DNA from: Spongiactinospora sp. TRM90649
Lineage (GTDB): Bacteria; Actinomycetota; Actinomycetes; Streptosporangiales; Streptosporangiaceae
Assembly: GCF_029382225.1 (NCBI RefSeq)
Contig: NZ_JARLTC010000039.1
Span: 26,301 to 90,300 of the forward strand
Length of the DNA: 64,000 nt
Direction: 5' to 3'
The notes beneath the pieces were generated by a model. The model saw only the letters and a list, made by a program, of their open reading frames with translations, was not told where the DNA came from and made no database searches. The position numbers and the translations under genes were made by a program. This document shows positions 58,887 through 64,000 of the stretch, one piece after another (the stretch's first letter is position 1; every line of letters begins with the position of its first letter).

Positions 58887-60200
58887 ATGACGAACAGCGA
58901 GCTGCGCACCGCCGTACGGGGGCCGGTGCTGCTGCCCGGTGAGGAGGGATTCGAGCAGGCCGCGCGGCCGTGGAGCCTGACCGTCGCCCAGCCGGTCGCC
59001 GCGGTGGTGGAGGCGCTGGACGCCGACGACGTCGCCGCGCTGGTGCGGTACGCGCGCGGCGCCGGCCTGACGGTGAGCGCCCAGCCCAGCGGGCACGGCG
59101 CGTCGGGCGACGTCGAAGGCGTGATCCTGCTGCGCACCGGGCGGCTGGACGAGGTGGAGGTCCACCCCGGTGAGCGGATCGTCAGGGCCGGGGCGGGCGT
59201 GAAGTGGGAGCGGGTCCAGGCCGAGGCGAGCCGGCACGGGCTGACCGGCCTGACCGGCAGCGCCCCCGGCGTCTCGGTCACCGGCTACACCCTGGGCGGC
59301 GGCCTCGGCTGGTTCGCCCGCAGGTACGGCTTCGCCGCCGACAGCGTGCGCGCCTTCGACGTGGTGGACGCCGACGGCGGGCGGGCCAGGGTGACCGCCG
59401 GGTCCGACCCCGACCTGTTCTGGGCGCTGTGCGGCGGCGGCGGAGACTTCGCCCTGGTCACCGCCGTGGAGTTCGACCTCTACCCGGCACCGGCCGTCTA
59501 CGGCGGGCGGATCGTGTGGCCCGGCGACCGCGCCGCCGACGTGCTGGCCGCCTTCGGCGACGTAACCGCCTCGGCGCCGCCCGAGCTGAGCGTGTGGACG
59601 AGCCTGGTGCGCCTCCCCGACGCCCCGCCGATGGTGGCCGTGGACGCCGTCCACCTGGGCGAGGCGGAGGAGGGCCGGGAGCTGCTGGCCGCCTTCGACA
59701 AGATCGACGGCGTCCTGCGGGACTCGCGGGACGCGCTCGCGGTCGCCGATCTGGGGCAGGTCACCGCCGAGCCGGTGGACCCGGTCCCGGTGCTGGCCCG
59801 CACCGAGTTGCTGACCGGCCTGGACGACGAGGTGTCCGGTGCCCTGCTGGCGGCGCCGATCGATCCCCTGGTCGGCGTCCAGCTCCGCCATCTGGGCGGG
59901 GCGCTGGCGCGGGCCGGGGCGGGCGCGGGGCCGAGCGGGCCGGTGGCCGAGCCGTACCTGCTGTACCTGTTCGGGCTGTCGCTCGGCCCGGAGGTGGCGG
60001 CGGGCGTCAAGGCCAGGCAGGAGGAACTGGTCCGCTCGCTCGGCGAGCGGGTGAGCGGGCGCAAGCCGTACACGTTCCTGAGCCGGGCCGACTCGGCGGC
60101 GGCGGCGTTCACCGCGCCGGTGCTGGCGCGGCTGCGCGAGGTGAAGCGGGCCCGCGACCCGCACAACGTGTTCCGTGCCAACTACTCCGTCGCGGGCTAG
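58887..60200 (+). CDS. VAO-type FAD-binding oxidoreductase
   Basis: A 437-residue flavoenzyme with the ATG after a GAGGAG site. His70 in QPSGHGASGD occupies the covalent FAD-linkage position of the BBE/GOOX group. The second linkage Cys is absent: that loop reads TGSAPGVSVTGYTLGGGLGW, so flavin attachment would be by His alone. The C-terminal BBE motif RDPHNVFRANYSVAG is complete. No signal peptide is present. Enzymes of this type oxidise sugars, alkaloids or polyketides with O2. It is followed by a strong hairpin. The partial paralogue upstream suggests duplication or successive insertion. Confidence 0.92.
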   Translation: MTNSELRTAVRGPVLLPGEEGFEQAARPWSLTVAQPVAAVVEALDADDVAALVRYARGAGLTVSAQPSGHGASGDVEGVILLRTGRLDEVEVHPGERIVRAGAGVKWERVQAEASRHGLTGLTGSAPGVSVTGYTLGGGLGWFARRYGFAADSVRAFDVVDADGGRARVTAGSDPDLFWALCGGGGDFALVTAVEFDLYPAPAVYGGRIVWPGDRAADVLAAFGDVTASAPPELSVWTSLVRLPDAPPMVAVDAVHLGEAEEGRELLAAFDKIDGVLRDSRDALAVADLGQVTAEPVDPVPVLARTELLTGLDDEVSGALLAAPIDPLVGVQLRHLGGALARAGAGAGPSGPVAEPYLLYLFGLSLGPEVAAGVKARQEELVRSLGERVSGRKPYTFLSRADSAAAAFTAPVLARLREVKRARDPHNVFRANYSVAG

Positions 60201-60203
60201 CCC

Positions 60204-60243
60204 GAGGCGGATCCGGTGCGGGCCCCGCACCGGATCCGGCCTC
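60204..60243. terminator. Very strong bidirectional hairpin
   Basis: GGATCCGGTGCGGG (60209-60222) and 60224-60237 are perfect complements, extended outward by GAGGC and GCCTC. It sits between the convergent oxidase (stop 60200) and DUF4097 (stop 60253) genes. Confidence 0.9.
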
Positions 60244-60252
60244 ACAGGCGCG

Positions 60253-61092
60253 TCACGAGTGACGCACGAAGATCTCGCCGTAGGAGGTCCGGGCCCGCAC
60301 CTCAACGGTCTCCTCCGCGTCGTGGGGAACGTCGGCGGCGTCCAGCGAGGTGCGCACGTTGCCGTACACCGCGGTGGCGTCCAGCCAGGCGGCGGTGCCC
60401 CGGCGCACGCCGACCTCGATGTCGCCGTAGCCGGTCTCCAGCACGATCGAGCCGCGCACCGCCTCGGCCACGGTGATGCCGCCGGTGGAGGTCGTGGCCT
60501 CCAGGTCGGCCAGCACCCGGTCGACGCCGATGTCGCCGTAGGCGGTCTTGAGCCGCAGCGGGCCGGTCACCTCGCCGAGCGTGATGTGGCCGTTGGAGGA
60601 CTTGACCACCCCGCCGCCGACCGCGCGGATCCGGACCTGGCCGTTGGCGCTGGTCACGTCGGCGTGGCCGGCCGCCCGGGTCACGGTGATGTCGCCGTGG
60701 GCGTTGTACAGCCGGACCCTGCCCGTCTCCTCCACCCACAGGTCGCCGTAGGTGGTCTTGAAGGATGACTCGGCCAGGCGGCCCTCGGCGCGGATGTCGC
60801 CGGCCGCCTCGGCGCTGACCCGCGACCCGGCGGGCAGCCCCACCTCCACCTCCACCGAGCCGCCCAGGCCGAACAGCGACATGGCCTTGAACCTCGGGGC
60901 CTTGACCAGCAGGTGGCCCGAGGCGTACTCGACCGTGCTCTCGGCGGCGGCCTGCACGTCGGCGGGGTTCAGGTCGTCGGAGGGGCGCACCTCGACGGTG
61001 GTGTCGGCCCGGTCCGCGGCGGTGATCCGGATGCGTCCCGCGCCGATGGAGATCGAGACGGAGATCGGTTCAGGTGAGTCGAAAGCCGGCAT
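60253..61092 (-). CDS. DUF4097-family beta-strand repeat protein
   Basis: A 279-residue protein of right-handed beta-helix/adhesin-like type, built from repeated strands with the pattern 'TYGDIxV' (SFKTTYGDLWVEETGRVRLY; NAHGDITVTRAAGHADVTSA; KTAYGDIGVDRVLADLEATT; ETGYGDIEVGVRRGTAAWLD). The ATG at 61092 follows AGAAGGG. There is no signal peptide, so despite adhesin-like repeats it should be cytoplasmic. In actinomycetes it is commonly paired, as here, with an upstream gene for a HicB-like ribbon-helix-helix protein. Function unknown. Confidence 0.9.
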   Translation of the reverse strand: MPAFDSPEPISVSISIGAGRIRITAADRADTTVEVRPSDDLNPADVQAAAESTVEYASGHLLVKAPRFKAMSLFGLGGSVEVEVGLPAGSRVSAEAAGDIRAEGRLAESSFKTTYGDLWVEETGRVRLYNAHGDITVTRAAGHADVTSANGQVRIRAVGGGVVKSSNGHITLGEVTGPLRLKTAYGDIGVDRVLADLEATTSTGGITVAEAVRGSIVLETGYGDIEVGVRRGTAAWLDATAVYGNVRTSLDAADVPHDAEETVEVRARTSYGEIFVRHS

Positions 61093-61164
61093 GGCGCTGC
61101 CCTTCTCGGTCCGTTCGCGCGGGGTCATGGGCCCGGCCGCGCGGGGCGGCCGGGGGCGGGCACG

Positions 61165-61698
61165 TCAGCGGACCCAGCCGGTGAAGCGCCGCCCGGTCTG
61201 CGGCTCGGGGCGCGAGCCTGGACGGCCGCGCCGCTCCTCGTTGTGCACGGCCGCGGCGACCGCCCGGACCAGCCACGCGTTGACCGACAGGCCCTCGCGG
61301 GCCGCGGCCTCGTCGATGCGCGGCTTAAGATGCTCGGGGACACGCAGCGACACCCGTGCGGTGCCGCCGTCCTCGGCCTCGGGCACGGCGGGCAGCGGCG
61401 TGTGCGGCGCCGGCTCGGGCGTGGCGTCGGCCGGTTCGCCGTTCGGCCGGGCGCCCGGCGGCGGGTTCACCACGAAACCCGGCTCGCGGCCGCGTAGCCG
61501 CACCTCGACCGAGCCCGGGGCGAGATCGCGGGTGATCTCGTCGGCGGCGGCCGACAGCGCCTCCAGCAGGGCGAGGCGGACCGCCGACTCCAGTGCCGCG
61601 CTGAGCCGCTCGGCCAGCGCCCTGGCCTCGTCGCCGCCCGCGCCGGCGGCCACCGCGAGTTCGCGGCGCAGGTGGTCCACATACGGCGTCAAGTCCAT
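61165..61698 (-). CDS. HicB-like protein with C-terminal ribbon-helix-helix domain
   Basis: A 177-residue protein starting at ATG 61698. The N-terminal 75 residues are helical, the middle is a Pro-rich linker, and residues 125-160 form a ribbon-helix-helix DNA-binding segment (ARVSLRVPEHLKPRIDEAAA; REGLSVNAWLVRAVAAAVH). Such proteins are annotated as HicB-type antitoxins, but no HicA toxin gene is adjacent; the partner is DUF4097. It probably represses its own operon by binding the perfect ATTGACGTCAAT palindrome 20 bases upstream of its start. Confidence 0.85.
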   Translation of the reverse strand: MDLTPYVDHLRRELAVAAGAGGDEARALAERLSAALESAVRLALLEALSAAADEITRDLAPGSVEVRLRGREPGFVVNPPPGARPNGEPADATPEPAPHTPLPAVPEAEDGGTARVSLRVPEHLKPRIDEAAAREGLSVNAWLVRAVAAAVHNEERRGRPGSRPEPQTGRRFTGWVR

Positions 61699-61717
61699 GA
61701 CACCACTATGACGCCAT

Positions 61718-61729
61718 ATTGACGTCAAT
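61718..61729. promoter_or_regulatory. Perfect 12-base palindrome before the HicB-like gene
   Basis: ATTGACGTCAAT at 61718-61729 is self-complementary and lies 20 bases upstream of the RHH-protein start codon. Ribbon-helix-helix proteins bind short palindromes as dimers of dimers, so it is the likely autoregulatory site. Confidence 0.7.
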
Positions 61730-61883
61730 GCAACCCGGAAGTGATGGTCGATGGTGTCACGATGTGGCGTGTGGGGGATTTGTGCGGGAAGGTGTGCACC
61801 GAGGGGTCGCGTTCGCCGTCCGGCGCGCGCGGGCCGCGACCGGCGGCATGCATGACGGTACGACGGCACGACGAGGAGGCACG

Positions 61884-62213
61884 ATGAAGTACCTGCTGTT
61901 GCACTGCGTGGACGGGCCCATGGACGCCAAGCCGGAGGAGTTCGACCCGGGCGAGTGGGTCAGGGAGATGCACGAGCGGCGGGTCCGCGTGGTGGGCGAG
62001 CGGCTCGAACCCACCGAGGAGGCGGCCACCGTCCGGGTGCGCGACGGCGAGCGGCTCGTCACCGCCGGTCCGCACGTCCAGACCAGGGAGTGGATCGCCG
62101 GCTTCGACCTGATCGAGTGCGCCGACCTCGACGAGGCGGTCGAGATCGCGGGCAAGCACCCGATGGCCAAGATCGGAATGGTGGAGGTCAGGCCCGTCTG
62201 GATGCTGGAGTAG
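61884..62213 (+). CDS. YCII/DGPF-domain protein
   Basis: A 109-residue protein; the ATG has a strong GAGGAGGC site. It starts MKYLLLHCVDGPMDAKPEEF and ends WIAGFDLIECADLDEAVEIA then IGMVEVRPV, the standard YCII fold. The DGPF motif is degenerate: the segment reads VTAGPHVQTREW. It is the third family member in the window. No ECF sigma gene is adjacent. Function unknown. Confidence 0.87.
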   Translation: MKYLLLHCVDGPMDAKPEEFDPGEWVREMHERRVRVVGERLEPTEEAATVRVRDGERLVTAGPHVQTREWIAGFDLIECADLDEAVEIAGKHPMAKIGMVEVRPVWMLE

Positions 62214-62221
62214 GACCCGCG

Positions 62222-62250
62222 TGCCCGCCGCCGCGCGGCGGCGGCGGGCA
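62222..62250. terminator. Bidirectional hairpin
   Basis: Perfect 11-base arms TGCCCGCCGCC (62222-62232) and 62240-62250 enclose a seven-base loop between the convergent DGPF and PNPOx-like genes. Confidence 0.8.
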
Positions 62251-62254
62251 GGCC

Positions 62255-62707
62255 TCAGGCCCCCGCGCCGCCCAGTTCGACGGACGCGGGCATCAGCCCG
62301 TAGGGGTCGGGGTGGACGCGGTTGGTGAAGTCCATCACCTCCACGCGCACCGGGCGCAGCCTGATCAGCACGTAGTCGTCGCCGGACGGCCCGCCGGGGA
62401 AGAACGCCTCATGGCCGGGCGACCACCGGGCGACGCGCTCGGCGAGGTCCTCCACCGGTTCGGCGCGCGCCGCCAGGCTCACGTAGGCGAAGGCGGAGCG
62501 GTCCTCCACGGCGTAGGTCACATCGGGACGACGCCGGATGTCGGCGACCTTGCGGGAGCGGGGGCTCGTCCCGATCCACACGGTGGCGTCGTCGTCCACC
62601 GCCAGATGCTCCACCAGGCGGCTGTTGGGCCGCCCGTCCGCGCCCACGGTGGTCAGGAAGCCGTAGGGATTGGACCGCAGCAACCGCACGGCCAGCTCGA
62701 ACTCCAT
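62255..62707 (-). CDS. Pyridoxamine 5'-phosphate oxidase-fold protein
   Basis: A 150-residue single-domain split barrel starting at ATG 62707. Blocks are NPYGFLTTVGADGRPNSRLV, TVWIGTSPRSRKVADIRRRP, VTYAVEDRSAFAYVSLAARA and a C-terminal IRLRPVRVEVMDF strand. This is the general-stress-protein-26/F420- or FMN-binding subgroup, not the biosynthetic PdxH type. It probably binds a flavin-like cofactor; the reaction is unknown. It converges with the DGPF gene. Confidence 0.87.
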   Translation of the reverse strand: MEFELAVRLLRSNPYGFLTTVGADGRPNSRLVEHLAVDDDATVWIGTSPRSRKVADIRRRPDVTYAVEDRSAFAYVSLAARAEPVEDLAERVARWSPGHEAFFPGGPSGDDYVLIRLRPVRVEVMDFTNRVHPDPYGLMPASVELGGAGA

Positions 62708-62830
62708 GATCGCCTCCTGGTCGGGCGGCGGCCACCGCCGCCCCGCACCCGATTGTCCCGCCTGCGAGGCACGACCCCGCGGCGGGGGCGGATCATGGCG
62801 CCGACACGGTGCCGCGCGCGACGGTCAGGG

Positions 62831-63346
62831 TCAGCCTGATCCCGGTGGCGGACGCGCACCTGAAGCCCTCCTGGCCGTCCAGCGAGAACCTGACGGACAG
62901 GTCGTGCCCGGGAGCGGGCCGTCGGCGAGGGTGCCGGCCAGGACGAGCGAGCCGTAGGAAGGGGCGGGCGGCGGTGTCGCGGGGGCGGAGATCTGGGACA
63001 CCCCGGCCTCCTGGCCGGCGCCGTCGCGCCAGACGACCCTGCCGGTCACCGGCAGGGTCGCGCCCAGCGCGCACGACAGGACGCCGGTGCCCGAAAATTC
63101 GAAGCGGCCCGTGCGAAGCACCGGATCGGTGGTGACGCAAGAGCTGAGATAGCCGTCACCGGCCACGGTGATCGTGCCCGGCTGGGATCGCAGGGCCGGG
63201 CTGAACAGGGCGAGCACACTGCCCCGGCAGTCGACCACTACGGGACCGGCCGCGGCGGCCGGGACTTGCGCGGACAGGGCCGTGGTCGATAACAGCGCCG
63301 ATAACAGCAGGGCGGCGCGGGCGAGCAGGCGTCGCGGGAACGACAT
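62831..63346 (-). CDS. Secreted hypothetical protein, probable frameshift near its end
   Basis: A 171-residue precursor as read. The signal peptide (LLARAALLLSALLSTTALSA) ends near VPAAAAG. The mature part is beta-rich with cysteines in VVDCRGSV, LSSCVTT and VLSCALG, like the repeated secreted proteins of ~160-190 residues in actinomycetes. Near 62920 the frame switches from family-like (YGSLVLAGTLADGP) to Arg/Pro-rich; the adjacent frame instead continues HDLSVRFSLDGQEGFRCASA and ends at 62793 with a fourth cysteine. One base is probably missing there, by mutation or sequencing error. Confidence 0.65.
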   Translation of the reverse strand: MSFPRRLLARAALLLSALLSTTALSAQVPAAAAGPVVVDCRGSVLALFSPALRSQPGTITVAGDGYLSSCVTTDPVLRTGRFEFSGTGVLSCALGATLPVTGRVVWRDGAGQEAGVSQISAPATPPPAPSYGSLVLAGTLADGPLPGTTCPSGSRWTARRASGARPPPGSG

Positions 63347-63482
63347 CGCGGATCTCCTCCGGTCGGGGGCGGCGGGGCCGCGCCTGGTGTCCCCCGCTCC
63401 CGCCCGGTCAACCGTCCCTGGGCGCGCACTCGTAGTAACGTGATCGGGCTGTTGTGACCATAAGCACGGATGGAGGAGACAG

Positions 63483-63827
63483 GTGGAGCGCGACCTGCAG
63501 ATCGAGGACCAGGTGACCGGAACCGGCGCGGAGATCACGCCCGGCCAGACGGCGGTCATGCACTACACCGGCTGGCTGTGGAACGACGGCGGGAAGGGTG
63601 CCAAGTTCGACTCTTCGGTCGATCGTGGCACCCCGTTCGAGTTCCCGCTCGGCAAGGGGCACGTCATCGCGGGCTGGGACCAGGGTGTGGCCGGCATGCG
63701 GGTGGGCGGCAAGCGCACCCTGCTCATCCCCCCGCACCTGGGGTACGGCGACCGGGGCGCGGGCGGCGGCCGGATCCCGGGTGGCGCGACGCTGTTCTTC
63801 GAGGTCGAACTGCTCGCCGTCAGGTAG
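63483..63827 (+). CDS. FKBP-type peptidyl-prolyl cis-trans isomerase
   Basis: A 114-residue single-domain FKBP with a GTG start after GGAGGAGAC. It has the core pattern AVMHYTGWLWNDGGKGAKFD, FPLGKGHVIAGWDQGVAGM, the GGKRTLLIPPHLGYGDRGAG loop and the end LFFEVELLAV. It catalyses proline isomerisation during folding. Lacking a signal peptide, it is cytoplasmic. It is divergent from the secreted protein gene. Confidence 0.94.
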   Translation: MERDLQIEDQVTGTGAEITPGQTAVMHYTGWLWNDGGKGAKFDSSVDRGTPFEFPLGKGHVIAGWDQGVAGMRVGGKRTLLIPPHLGYGDRGAGGGRIPGGATLFFEVELLAVR

Positions 63828-63841
63828 CCGAGAGGCGGGGC

Positions 63842-64000
<159 letters not shown>

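Overview
The window is high-GC actinomycete DNA. Starts are often GTG or TTG, genes are tightly packed with many ATGA or GTGA overlaps, and GC-rich hairpins sit between convergent genes. Several families are typical of actinobacteria: DUF3040, an Rv2578c-like radical SAM protein, DUF6355, GntR/TetR hybrid regulators, ECF42/DGPF pairs and HicB-like/DUF4097 pairs. A Streptosporangiales-type host (Streptosporangium or Nonomuraea-like) is my guess; no rRNA, tRNA or other taxonomic marker was found. No CRISPR array, complete insertion sequence or riboswitch was recognised. The last ~160 bases are almost pure C and are most likely a contig-end artefact.

Left part, 1-19250. A two-component pair (kinase cut by the window edge) diverges from a TlpA-like thioredoxin lipoprotein and its CcdA partner. 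A truncated thioredoxin, a NodB-type deacetylase, a PNPOx-like oxidase, an FAD/NAD(P) oxidoreductase, a small secreted DUF6355 protein, an HtrA-like protease, a GT4 glycosyltransferase, an alpha/beta hydrolase and a WYL regulator follow. Then come a tricorn-like S41 protease divergent from a secreted repeat protein, a FabF-like ketosynthase, and a junction of two gene stumps (HelR-like and TetR).

Middle part, 19250-44250. This holds a DksA-type zinc-finger protein, a fused SecDF preceded by a tiny exported protein, a GlxA-type regulator, a TAP-like peptidase, radical SAM and DUF3040 genes, and a decayed carotenoid oxygenase fused to a decayed GntR/TetR regulator. A hemerythrin-like protein, a methyltransferase, a Tat-exported TPR/retropepsin-like protein, a class B penicillin-binding protein, MerR and PlsC genes, a tyrosine recombinase, a MOSC protein, several MarR/TetR regulators and a DrrAB-type drug exporter follow. 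The exporter faces its TetR regulator across paired operator-like palindromes.

Right part, 44250-64000. From 44250 to 46600 and again around 55000-58850 the DNA is a graveyard: a UvrA/DrrC remnant, an integrase remnant, two broken hydrolases, TPR debris, a clipped FAD monooxygenase and a headless FAD oxidoreductase. Between these lie intact islands: a large LuxR ATPase regulator, tandem alpha/beta hydrolases, an XRE/NB-ARC/TPR regulator, a MarR-SDR pair, a sulfotransferase operon, an intact VAO-type oxidase, a HicB-like/DUF4097 pair, a DGPF protein, a PNPOx-fold protein and an FKBP isomerase.

The dominant theme is accessory DNA undergoing deletion: at least fifteen recognisable gene fragments, many cut precisely at junctions between two unrelated genes. 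No unambiguous new biological system is visible. The best candidates for follow-up are the SecDF-linked exported micro-protein, the Tat-exported TPR/retropepsin-like protein, a promoter-short ORF-terminator unit at 36391-36555, and the chimeric pseudogene junctions.
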